64,000 nt of DNA from NCBI RefSeq assembly GCF_003013475.1, contig NZ_PXZO01000002.1, positions 248,001 to 312,000 on the forward strand, given 5' to 3'. Made by a program: the position numbers and the translations under genes. Each line of letters opens with the position of its first letter. The first letter of the stretch is position 1. Positions 1 through 10,000 of this stretch are shown piece by piece. The notes under the pieces were generated by a model. The model saw only the letters and a list, made by a program, of their open reading frames with translations, did no database searches and was not told where the DNA came from. The DNA is from Brevibacillus porteri (GTDB lineage Bacteria > Bacillota > Bacilli > Brevibacillales > Brevibacillaceae).

Positions 1-348
1 AGGTGAAATCTCGAAAAACGCATGATCAAATAAATCCACGTGATCGAGATAACCCATCCGCTCATACGTAAAATCTGTGTCGTTAAAAAATTCTCTCGCT
101 ACCCTCTCGACATCTGGACGCCTTGCAGCAGGGATATCACTGATTGAATCGTGCCCCTGTTGCAAATTGTTCCAGTATTCTTCGAGGCTGCTGGCTCCGG
201 GAAAACGACAAGCCATACCGATGATCGCGATATCTTGGCGAGTGTTTACGTTGGCAGAGGACAGTTCTTTCAGCAAAGGAAGTGCTTCCTTCTCTTGCAG
301 TCGATGAGCAGCCACTTGCTGCAAGATGTATTTTTTTAGCAAACTCAT
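1..348 (-). CDS. Polyketide synthase, N-terminal fragment (ketosynthase start), cut by window edge
   Basis: Only the first 116 residues lie in the window. Residues 1-30 form an amphipathic docking segment (YILQQVAAHRL, ALPLLKEL) of the kind found at the N-terminus of Bacillus PKS subunits that receive a chain from an NRPS or PKS. From about residue 39 the ketosynthase signature IAIIGMACRFPGA is clear, followed by EYWNNLQQG and DIPAARR. The active-site Cys and both His are beyond the edge. The ATG at 348-346 has a strong ribosome site (AAGGAAGGGG) inside the end of the upstream NRPS gene, with one base between that stop and this start, so the two are translated together. It should extend the peptide with a malonyl-derived unit. 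Whether it carries its own acyltransferase cannot be seen. Confidence 0.9.
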   Translation of the reverse strand, partial: MSLLKKYILQQVAAHRLQEKEALPLLKELSSANVNTRQDIAIIGMACRFPGASSLEEYWNNLQQGHDSISDIPAARRPDVERVAREFFNDTDFTYERMGYLDHVDLFDHAFFEISP

Positions 349-349
349 C

Positions 350-3037
350 CTATTTCCCCTTCCTTTTGTCGATCAGTTCGGCACCCTTGTCTACGGAGAG
401 AACTCCCTCCTTGACCTCCCTCAGCAATTCCAAAAGAGATTCATCATCATCGCCTTGATCTTCCATTGATGCAAACTGATCCTGTTTTCTTTGTTCGAGA
501 AAATCCACAAACATAGCAATCGTATAGTAGGAAAACAAATGTGCGACGCTAATCCCGCTATCCACTTGTTTTACAATTTGCGCATGCATTTTGAGCAACA
601 GCAGGGAATTCCCTCCCAGCTGGAAAAAGCTGTCGTGTACCCCCACTTTTTCGATTCCCAAGATTTCTTTCCAGATGGTAACCAACTGTTCTTCGTTCTC
701 ATTTCGTGGGGCTACATATTCAGCATCGGACGCCTGTTGTTCATCCACTTCTGGCAGTAGCTTGCGATTGATCTTGCCCCCTGCTGTCAACGGCATTTTT
801 TCAATGCTGACAAAAAAGGAAGGGATCATGTGATCGGGAAGCCGTTCGCTGAGATAACCACGCAAGTCACTTGCGGTCAATTCCTGAGCATTCGGTACGT
901 AGTAAGCGCACAATCGAGCCTTCTCTTCTTGAAATAGCACGGCACACTCTTTTACTAGCGGGTGGGACAATAAAACCTCATCAATCTCGCCAAGCTCAAT
1001 TCGGTGCCCGCGTACTTTTACTTGATGATCGATGCGACCGCAGAACTTGATATTGCCATTCGGCAGATAACGCCCAAGGTCGCCTGTCCGGTAAAGCTTT
1101 TGATAACCAATTTCCGGATAAGGGTTGTCAACAAAGCTGGCTGCTGTTTTCTCAGGATCGTGCAAGTAACCGTGTCCCAAGCACAAGCCTGTTATATAAA
1201 TCTCCCCTTGATGTCCCGCCGGAACTAGTTTGCGATTTGAATCCAGCAGCAGAATTTTCGTATTGGCTATCGGCTTTCCGATCGGTATTGGTCCCTGATG
1301 GGTATGGTCGATCTCAAAGTAGATGACACCAATAGACGTCTCCGTCGGACCGTACAGATTCGTAATACGAACGTGGGAAAACCGCTGAAGAAACAGATGC
1401 ACGGTGTGAGCCGTAATTTCCTCTCCCCCCAAGATCAGGTGGCGAATCGAAGAAAGTGAATCGTGTATATCCAGCCGTGTTTCCATTTGATCCACCAGCA
1501 GGTTGAAGACCGACGGCACAAAGTCGGTAATCGTAATCTGATAGGTTGAAATGGCGTGCAACACTTGATCGAGCGTCATCTCAAATTCAGGAATCGGCAA
1601 TACCGTACGGCCACCATGCAAGAGCGGCCAAAAAAGTTGCCAGACCGAACTGTCGTAGTGATGGGGAGTCGTTTGGAAAATGGCGTCCTGTTCCGTACAA
1701 CCGTAGTGTTCATCCATCCAGCAAAACCGATTGAAAATACCGATATGAGGAACGACAGCACCTTTTGGTTTGCCGGTGGAACCAGATGTATAGATCACAT
1801 AAATCGGGTCGTCCACATCGACCTGGACATGTAAGTCCCCTTCTTCCCGGAATTCATCCGCATCGACGATTACAGCACGTGTCAATTGTACGAATGACGG
1901 TTCCTGACGTATTTCTGGCCCGATCAGCGTCACCGGACAATCCAATTCATCCAGTAGCTGCTTTTTCCGTTCGTTCGGACTCTGCACGTCTAGTGGGACA
2001 AATGCCGCACCTGTTTTCATCACGGCTAGCAGGGAAATGACCAAATTCAAGCTACGATTCATCAAGACCGGAACATAGCTTCCTTTTCCAATGCCGCTGT
2101 CCTTCAACATGTGTGCTAGGCCATTCGCTTTCCCATTAAGTTGAGCATAGGTAAGGGTTTTGTTGCCAAACACAGCTGCTGTTAGGTGAGGAGTACGCGC
2201 TGCCTGTTCTTCAATCAGTTGATGAATCGGCTTTGGAGCAGAATGAGGAACATCTGTTTGATTGCGGGTATACAACAGATCAGTCCGCTCTGCTTCTGTC
2301 AACATATCGATTGTGCGAACCAACCGCTTGGGATCGGCGACCACTTCACGAAGAATTTGTAGATAATGGCTGATCATGCGTTCGATGACAGCCTCTTGGA
2401 ACTGCTCGCCCGCATACCGTACGCGACCTGTGATTCCATCTTCTGTTTGCTTCAATGCAAACACCACTTGCAGGGACAGGCCTTCCAAAGCAGCAATATC
2501 TTGCATGTTTTCTAGTACGAAAGCAGTATCTGTCAGTGTCATCAGATCGGTGTCGGATAGATCAAGCCATTGCATCATTTGCGAAAACGGATAGTTCTGA
2601 TGCTCAATTGCCTCTTTGACCAGCTGCTTACCCTCTTTCGCCACTTCTGCAAAAGTAGCTTCTTGATGCATCCGTACACGCAGCGGCAGTACCCGATTCC
2701 AAGCATTAGGGGGAAGCGGATTCTGAAAGACGGGCGTGAGAATGATCATGTCGTCTGTCTGCTTATACCGATTCAGCATGATTTGAAACGTCGACAGAAG
2801 GAACAGGTAGAGCTTCATCGGATGATGATCGCAATGGGCCGCAACGGCAGCGTTCAAATCATCTGGAAATACAAAAGATATTTCTTTTGTCTCCTCCCCA
2901 TCGCCCTCCTTCTCCGTCCCTTCGGTTGGAAGGAGGGAGAGCGTCCACTCCCCCTGTAGCTTCTCGCGCCAGTAGTGCTCCTCCCGGCTAAATTTTCGAC
3001 TGGTTAGCAGAATGTTTTGCGAAATAGTAGTCTCCAT
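350..3037 (-). CDS. NRPS subunit: half-C, A, T, with C-terminal docking tail (895 aa)
   Basis: Residues 1-245 resemble only the C-terminal half of a condensation domain (EHYWREKL, EHQNYPFSQM) and lack the HHxxxDG motif. An adenylation domain follows at about 270-760 (YTSGSTGKPKG, YRTGDLGRY, GGKINRK), then a carrier domain with LGGNSL and phosphopantetheine Ser811. The pocket, aligned by eye to GrsA, reads D462, S, W, D, I, G, L, I, G plus the A10 Lys. I do not recognise this code; the extra Asp hints at a basic or hydroxylated side chain. The last 40 residues (LLELLREVKEGVLSVD) are typical of NRPS/PKS carrier tails that dock onto a following PKS, which agrees with the adjacent PKS gene. The condensation activity for this module must come from the C domain ending the upstream subunit. 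Confidence 0.9.
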   Translation of the reverse strand: METTISQNILLTSRKFSREEHYWREKLQGEWTLSLLPTEGTEKEGDGEETKEISFVFPDDLNAAVAAHCDHHPMKLYLFLLSTFQIMLNRYKQTDDMIILTPVFQNPLPPNAWNRVLPLRVRMHQEATFAEVAKEGKQLVKEAIEHQNYPFSQMMQWLDLSDTDLMTLTDTAFVLENMQDIAALEGLSLQVVFALKQTEDGITGRVRYAGEQFQEAVIERMISHYLQILREVVADPKRLVRTIDMLTEAERTDLLYTRNQTDVPHSAPKPIHQLIEEQAARTPHLTAAVFGNKTLTYAQLNGKANGLAHMLKDSGIGKGSYVPVLMNRSLNLVISLLAVMKTGAAFVPLDVQSPNERKKQLLDELDCPVTLIGPEIRQEPSFVQLTRAVIVDADEFREEGDLHVQVDVDDPIYVIYTSGSTGKPKGAVVPHIGIFNRFCWMDEHYGCTEQDAIFQTTPHHYDSSVWQLFWPLLHGGRTVLPIPEFEMTLDQVLHAISTYQITITDFVPSVFNLLVDQMETRLDIHDSLSSIRHLILGGEEITAHTVHLFLQRFSHVRITNLYGPTETSIGVIYFEIDHTHQGPIPIGKPIANTKILLLDSNRKLVPAGHQGEIYITGLCLGHGYLHDPEKTAASFVDNPYPEIGYQKLYRTGDLGRYLPNGNIKFCGRIDHQVKVRGHRIELGEIDEVLLSHPLVKECAVLFQEEKARLCAYYVPNAQELTASDLRGYLSERLPDHMIPSFFVSIEKMPLTAGGKINRKLLPEVDEQQASDAEYVAPRNENEEQLVTIWKEILGIEKVGVHDSFFQLGGNSLLLLKMHAQIVKQVDSGISVAHLFSYYTIAMFVDFLEQRKQDQFASMEDQGDDDESLLELLREVKEGVLSVDKGAELIDKRKGK

Positions 3038-3067
3038 ATGCCCTCCCCCTCTTACTCACCGCTTGCT

Positions 3068-6000
3068 CTAAAATTCAAAATCCCAATCGACGCCCTGTGC
3101 TTGAATAAGGGCTACCTCACGGGTCAATTCAAAGTCATGCAGGAGGCGCTCGGGATCTTCCATCACCTGCTGCAACAAGCTTTTGAAGTCATTCACAAAC
3201 TGTTCCATCGTTTCTCTTCTAAACAGGTCACTGCGGTAATCCAGCTTACATGTAAGTCTGTCAAAAACAGGATAAGCCGACAGATGAAGGTCAAGCTTAG
3301 CCGTGTTGTTTTGCAGTGGATAGTTTTTGACGATCATGTCCTCAAGCTCCAGCTCCCCTTCCGGATTGTCCATGTTTTGCAGGACGAAGATCGTATCAAA
3401 AAGGGGCTGACGACCTGTATTTGGCTCAAGACCAAGAGTCTGGACAAATAGATCAATCGGGTAATCCGCTTGTTCAAAAGAGGCTAGCGTATGCTCACGG
3501 ACCTCTGCAAGAAACTCGCGATACGTTTTCTCGCCTTTTGGATAATTGCGTAGGGGAATGGTGTTGATAAACATTCCGATTACTTCATCAAACTCTGCAA
3601 ATTTACGCCCAGCTACTGGAGTTCCGACAACAACATCCTCTTGGCCGCTGTATTTGGCAAGCAACATGTTGTAAACCGACAACAGCACCATGTAAAGTGT
3701 CGCATGTTCCTGTGCTGCCAGGTCCTGCAACCGCTGCTTCTCCTCAGCCGATATCTCGAACTCAATCGTCTCACCAGGAAACGTAAGAGATTCTGGCCTT
3801 TCGTAATCAGTCGGAATCGATAGAAGTGGAGCCGGGCTGGTAAACAAGTCTGCCCAATAGTCAGCTTGAAGCTCCCCTGACTCGAGTGCAGATTCTTGCC
3901 AAACAGCAAACTCTTTTTGCTGAACTTCCAATGCAGGAAGCGTCACGCCTGCATAGAGACGAACAAAGTCCTCTACAAGAATGTCCATAGATACACCGTC
4001 TGAAACGATATGGTGCATGTCGAACAACAAGAGATGCTTTTCCGGTGCAATCCTGATTAGCCCTGCACGCAGCAAGGGCGCTTGACGCAAGTCGAATGGC
4101 CGTACAAACCTTGCCAGGTTGGCCTCCAACTGCTCTGCACTTGCTTCGCTCACTTCCAGACGGAAGACTAGCGAATCATGTACAATTTGAACCACTTGCC
4201 CATCTATATAATCAAACGAGGTACGAAGAGATTCATGACGGTCAATCAATCCTTGAAAAGCATGTTCTACCTTCTCACGGCTCAAATCACCCTCGATGAA
4301 GCGGGCAGCCGTAATGTGAAGACTTGTGTCAGCAGGATTCAACTGCTGAAGAATAAAAAACTTACGCTGGGCAGCCGTAACAGGATAGTACGATCTGGCT
4401 TCGACCGGGAATCGTCTTTTCATAATCGTCTTGTCTGCTCCATCAATCACCTTGCCAAGATCCTGAATAGTTGGGTGATTAAACATGGTTCTCAGTGGTA
4501 GCTGTACCCCAAACTGCTGTGCAACCTGCGTAGCCACGGCGTTGATTTTTAACGAGTGCCCCCCTAGAGCGAAGAAATTGTCCCGGGCGCTGATTGTTTT
4601 TGGATCGAGCTGTAGCACATGCGCCCAGATTTGGGTGAGTGCTTTTTCCGTCTCGGTTGTAGCTGACACAAAAATAGATGTGTCTATCCGATCCTGTATG
4701 CCAGGCATCGGTAAAGCGCCTCTGTCCACTTTTCCGTTAGGGGTAAGTGGCAATACGTTTTGTTTTACATAGTGCATCGGCACCATGTATTCCGGAAGTA
4801 CAGTAAACAGATAATCACGCACATCTCGGGCGGAAAATTCCTCCAGGGGAACGACATAGGCACATAAGTACTTTGCACCCGTGTCCTCTGAAAGTGCCAA
4901 TACCACTGCATCCTTGACCGCAGGATGTCTGCGCATAACCTGTTCAATCTCACTCAATTCGATTCGGTAACCCCGAATCTTGACTTGATTGTCCATTCTC
5001 CCGAAGTACTCAATATATCCGTCCTCCGTGATCCGGCCTACATCACCCGTTCGGTAGAGGACATGATAGTCAGGGTCTTCTACCCAACTGGCATACGGAT
5101 TTGCTAGAAAAACTTTTTGCGTCCGTTCCTCATCTTTGTAGTAGCCATATCCAACCCCCGGACCGGCCACACCTATTTCACCTTTTACGCCACGCGGGCA
5201 GATACACTGATTTTGATCGAGTATGTAAATATGAGTGTTCTGGATCGGTATGCCGATGGGAACCACAATCTGCTGATCGCTCGGCATTTCCCTGATAATG
5301 TGGTGGGTAATATCATCGGATGCTTCCGTTGGCCCGTACATATTTACCAATGGAATTTCCGAATAGCAGGCAAACCAGCCCCGTACCAGAGGAGCAGGCA
5401 ACTCCTCTCCTGTCACTGCCATCCACCGCAGATCAGGGAAGCTACGTTCGGAGTCGGACCATTCTTGAACGAGATCGAGCAGCACAGAGAGCAGAGATGG
5501 TACCACTTCCGCTACGGTGACGCGGTTGGAACGCAGTACGTTATGAAGGGCCTGCGTATCCATTACCGTCTCTGTATCGACCACTTGCACAGAGCCACCC
5601 ACCAGCAGAACAGCCAAATATTGCCAAACAGAAATATCGAAGCAAAGGGAAGCCGTTTGTGCGACAAGATCATCCTCGCAAAGGGATAGGTCGTTGATTT
5701 TAGCGAAAATGTGGTTAATCATTCCACGATGGTGCACCATAACGCCTTTCGGTTGTCCAGTCGTGCCCGATGTGAAGATGATGTAAGCCAAGTCTGTTCC
5801 CGCACTCTCCCGATCGATGTCCTCTCCCGAAAGTGACTCTACTGATTCATCGGATTGACCAAAGACATAGAGATACTTCAGCTCAGGTGAGGATGCTTGA
5901 ATCGACTCCAGTCCATCTAGCAAGTCGGGCTGAGTTATCAACCCTGCAATCTCGCTCTTCTGCACGATATACAAGATCCGATGCTGCGGATAGTCTGGGT

Positions 6001-7051
6001 CAATTGGTATGTAGGCTCCCCCCGCTTTGAACACCGCGAGTATCGCAACAAGCGTATCCACGTTGCGCTTCATATAGATACCGATTTTCGTGCCAGGTCG
6101 TAATCCTTGCTGGATAAAATGGCGCGCGAGTCGATTGGATCGCTCGTTTAATTCCTGATAGGTTAAGGTTGTTTTTCCGTCTGTCACCGCTTTGCGATGA
6201 GGCGTTTTTTTTACTTGCTCCTCAAAGAGTCGATCAAAGCTCTTATCGCGCGGAAAATCAACCCGGTTGTCGTTGAATGAAAGAACTAACTCCCGAACCT
6301 CTTCCTCAGATAAGCACGCTATCTCAGCGATCTTCTGATTCGGTTGCGTTACGATAACCTGATAGATACGGACTAAATGCTCCATCATCCGTTCCATCAT
6401 AGGTAGTTGGTATCTTTGCCCCACGTAACGCACGAGTAATTCGAGCGAGTTTCCCTTTTTTGAAAAGAGGAATTGCAACTCGCTCGAAACCTGTTCCAGG
6501 CTGTCCTGATCATGAAGGACGTCTAATAAGCAAGTCGCCTCAAAAAACGGTGTGCTGTTCCCCTGCTGCGGTACTTGCAGTTCCTCGATCAACCGCAAGA
6601 TTGGGTAGTTCTGATGTTCCACAGCGACCTTTAAGATCTGCCGAACTTCTTGCAGCAGCTCCTTGATGCTCCATTCCGGGAGTACCTGATGACGCAAGGG
6701 CAGTACCTTGTTCAAAAACTCACCCGGCTCTGTTTGACGGAAGATAGCCGTTCCAACGCATATGTCCTGATGTCCCGTATATTTGGACAACAAGATGCCA
6801 AATCCACTCAGCAAAGCCATGAACAAACGCTGATCCGAGCCATTGCTCAAATGAATCAGTGCCTTGCTCAGCTCGTCCGGAAACACGATAGTCAGCTCAC
6901 GAAGTTCAGACTGACGCTGAAACGAGGCCCGAGAGTCTGTTGGAAGGTCGAGTGAATGAAACTCTCGAGAGAGATTCTCCATCCAATAGTCTTTTTCGCG
7001 ATCAAACTGCCCACTGGCCAGCAAGATGTTTTGTGCAGTTATCGTTGTCAA
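3068..7051 (-). CDS. NRPS subunit: half-C, A, T, C (1327 aa)
   Basis: The layout is a condensation-domain remnant without HHxxxDG (1-245), an adenylation domain (about 265-790; FTSGTTGQPKG, YRTGDVGRI, NGKVDRG), a carrier domain (LGGHSL, Ser833) and a full condensation domain (about 885-1310; H1013, H1014, D1018). The pocket reads D472, I, W, E, A, T, M, D, D. Three acidic residues predict a basic substrate such as a diamino acid; this is inference. The start is a TTG at 7051 behind AGAGGG. The C-terminal tail VDWDFEF is acidic and aromatic and resembles the tail of the previous subunit. Both of these tails precede a subunit that starts with TISQNILL or TITAQNILL, so they are probably docking peptides. 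Confidence 0.92.
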   Translation of the reverse strand: MTTITAQNILLASGQFDREKDYWMENLSREFHSLDLPTDSRASFQRQSELRELTIVFPDELSKALIHLSNGSDQRLFMALLSGFGILLSKYTGHQDICVGTAIFRQTEPGEFLNKVLPLRHQVLPEWSIKELLQEVRQILKVAVEHQNYPILRLIEELQVPQQGNSTPFFEATCLLDVLHDQDSLEQVSSELQFLFSKKGNSLELLVRYVGQRYQLPMMERMMEHLVRIYQVIVTQPNQKIAEIACLSEEEVRELVLSFNDNRVDFPRDKSFDRLFEEQVKKTPHRKAVTDGKTTLTYQELNERSNRLARHFIQQGLRPGTKIGIYMKRNVDTLVAILAVFKAGGAYIPIDPDYPQHRILYIVQKSEIAGLITQPDLLDGLESIQASSPELKYLYVFGQSDESVESLSGEDIDRESAGTDLAYIIFTSGTTGQPKGVMVHHRGMINHIFAKINDLSLCEDDLVAQTASLCFDISVWQYLAVLLVGGSVQVVDTETVMDTQALHNVLRSNRVTVAEVVPSLLSVLLDLVQEWSDSERSFPDLRWMAVTGEELPAPLVRGWFACYSEIPLVNMYGPTEASDDITHHIIREMPSDQQIVVPIGIPIQNTHIYILDQNQCICPRGVKGEIGVAGPGVGYGYYKDEERTQKVFLANPYASWVEDPDYHVLYRTGDVGRITEDGYIEYFGRMDNQVKIRGYRIELSEIEQVMRRHPAVKDAVVLALSEDTGAKYLCAYVVPLEEFSARDVRDYLFTVLPEYMVPMHYVKQNVLPLTPNGKVDRGALPMPGIQDRIDTSIFVSATTETEKALTQIWAHVLQLDPKTISARDNFFALGGHSLKINAVATQVAQQFGVQLPLRTMFNHPTIQDLGKVIDGADKTIMKRRFPVEARSYYPVTAAQRKFFILQQLNPADTSLHITAARFIEGDLSREKVEHAFQGLIDRHESLRTSFDYIDGQVVQIVHDSLVFRLEVSEASAEQLEANLARFVRPFDLRQAPLLRAGLIRIAPEKHLLLFDMHHIVSDGVSMDILVEDFVRLYAGVTLPALEVQQKEFAVWQESALESGELQADYWADLFTSPAPLLSIPTDYERPESLTFPGETIEFEISAEEKQRLQDLAAQEHATLYMVLLSVYNMLLAKYSGQEDVVVGTPVAGRKFAEFDEVIGMFINTIPLRNYPKGEKTYREFLAEVREHTLASFEQADYPIDLFVQTLGLEPNTGRQPLFDTIFVLQNMDNPEGELELEDMIVKNYPLQNNTAKLDLHLSAYPVFDRLTCKLDYRSDLFRRETMEQFVNDFKSLLQQVMEDPERLLHDFELTREVALIQAQGVDWDFEF

Positions 7052-7084
7052 GCCAATCCCTCTTTTCTGTCCGTCATGTATTTC

Positions 7085-10000
7085 TTAAAAAGCAAAGTCA
7101 TCGTCGTCCACTTGTCCCTGTGCTACTTGTACTACTCCATGACCGATCTGAAGTTGTCCGATGGTTCGGTTCGGGTGGGCTACCATTTGCTCCAGAAGAA
7201 TGACAAAGTCTTGAGCCATCTTCTCGATTGTTCTTTTGTGATATAAGTTCGTGTTATATTGCCAGTGCATGCATATGTGATCCTCAGCCTTAACCACTTC
7301 CAAAGCCAAATCAAGCATGGCGGCTTTGCGTCTGAACTCGTACGGAGCAAACTCGATTTGATCGACAGGGACCTTTTGCTGCTCTGCTGCATGATGCAGG
7401 GTCAGCATGGCGTCAAACAACGGGTTCCTTGCTGGATCGCGAGACAATTGAATCTGGCTTACGAGTTGATCGAATGGATAGTCTCCATGCTCAAAACCGC
7501 TTAGCACGTTTTGGCGTACCTGCCCGATATACTCTTGGACGGTCAATTCTTTCTTCGGCCTGTTTCGCAAGGCCAAGGTGTTAACAAACATTCCGACAAC
7601 AGGGGCAAACTCCGCACGTTGTCTACCATCCATGTCGCAGCCGATGACGATGTCTTCCTGATTGCTATATTTGGATAACAAAACAGAATAGACGGCCAAA
7701 AGAAGCATGTACAGCGTCGTAGAACTCTGACGGGTGAACGAGTCGAGTTTTTCCAACCACTCTCCAGACAGCTCTGTCAGCAACTCGTCTCCATCAAATG
7801 TCATGGTTTGAGGGCGAGGATAATCGGTCGGGATTGTCAACGGTTGCGGCTGCCCGGAAAATGCATCCAACCAGTAGGCTTCATGCTCAGCCCAACCAAT
7901 CTCGGCAGCTTGTTCTGTTTGCCACCAAGCGAATTCCTTGGCCTGTACCGACAATTCCGGCAACACCTGTCCTCGGTAAAGGGTACAAAACTCTTCAAGC
8001 AAGATGGACTTCGATATGCCATCTGAAATGATATGGTGCATGTCGAAAATCAACAGATGCTCCTCTGATGAAACCTCAATGACACCGATACGAAGCAAAG
8101 GGGCTTGCTTTAAATCGAATGGCCGGAAAAAGCGTTCGATTGTCTTTTCCACAGCTTCCTCGTCTGCTTTCCATGTCTCGATCTGTACAAACAGGTCACT
8201 GTGTACTTTTTGTTTCACCTGACCTTCAATTAAATGAAACGAGGTGCGCAGCGCCTCATGTCGTGCGACGAGTTGATCCGCAACGTCTTGAAGACGCCCT
8301 GAATCAAGGGAACCGTTGATCCGCATAACTCCCGGTGTATGATAGCTGGTAGCATCTTCTTCCAACTGCCACAACAGATACAGCCGCTCTTGTGCGCGCG
8401 TGACAGGATAATATTCCTGATCAGAGAGCAAAACGATCGGTTTTTGCTCCATCTCCTGGAGATTGCCTGTGAGCCTTGTCGCCAAACCTCGAATCGTCGG
8501 GGCATCAAACAGGTCGCGCATGGAAAGCTTCACTTGAAAGTCACTTTCAATCCGGGATAAAAGCTGAATGGCCTTCAGCGAATGTCCTCCCTGTCCGACA
8601 AAATGATCAAGTACACCAGGAGATGGAATCTGTAAAACATCCGACCACAACTCAGCCAGCTTTTGTTCGATAGGATTTGCCGGAGGCACGTAATCACTAC
8701 TGACGCCGGGCTTTACCGCAGGCAAAGCTTTACGATCGATCTTTCCATGCGGGGTAAGCGGCATCTCGGACAGTTCCATAAAGTAACTCGGGATCATATA
8801 TCCGGGGAGCCACTCTAGCAGGTGCGTACGAAGCCCATCTGGCTGAACGCCATCCTTTTGCCCTACATAGTAGCAAGCCAGTTCGGTCATGCCCATTTGA
8901 TCAGTTATAGCCAATACAGCTACCTGATTCACAGCAGGATGCTGAAGGACAGCGCGTTCCACTTCTTTCAGTTCCACACGATAGCCGCGCACTTGAACCT
9001 GATCGTCCATCCGCCCTAGATATTCAAATACGCCTGTTTCGCTAAGTAATCCGACATCTCCCGTACGGTAAAGGCGCTCGCCGGTAATGGGATGATTCGT
9101 AAAAGCTTTCTCGGTCAACTCAGGCTTGCCCAAATATCCGTCGGTGATGCCAATGCCTCCGATGCAAATCTCGCCCTTGACATCTGGGGGACAAATTTCC
9201 CCCGTCTGTCCAAGGATGAACATATGAGTATTGGCAATGGGAACACCAATAGGGATTCGGAGTGTTTCTTCAGCGGGCTGCTCTGTGCAAAGATAGACAG
9301 AGGCGTATATCGCTGATTCTGTCATCCCGTAAATATTGGCGATTCGAGCGATACGGAACAGACGATTCCATTCGCGAACCAGATTAGCCGTCAGTGCTTC
9401 TCCTCCATTAAAGACCCACTTCAAATGGGGCAACGGATCTTGTTCATTACGAGAATGCACATGAGCCAGAAACACATTCATCATCGCTGGAACGAACTGG
9501 GTGACTGTAATGCGTTGCTCTTGCAGCCAGTCATACAACGCTCCCGGATCTTTCCCGTCTTCCTCTTTCAAAATAGACAGCTTTGATCCAACCATCAGCG
9601 GCCAAAACAATTCCCACACCGAGTCTGTAAAAGAAATCGAGGTTTTTTGGGCAACTACGTCTGTCTCGCTTAGCGGAAATGTCTCCTCTAGCCAAAACAA
9701 CGTATTCAGGACCTGTTTGTGCGTAATCATGACGCCCTTCGGTGCACCGGTCGAACCAGATGTGTAGATGACGTAAGCAACATCATCCTCTGAACCTGCC
9801 GGGGCTATCGCCTCATCCTTTTGACCGCGAATATCGAGCGCTGTATAGACCTTGTATCCTTCGTGCTGAAAGGAAGTCTCGTCCAAACAAATGATCGTTT
9901 CGATGCTGTCAGGTAGATCGGGTATGATTTCATCGAGATAAATGGATTCTGTTACAAGCACCTTGCAGCGACTATCCTGCAAAAGATACCGAATTCTAGC

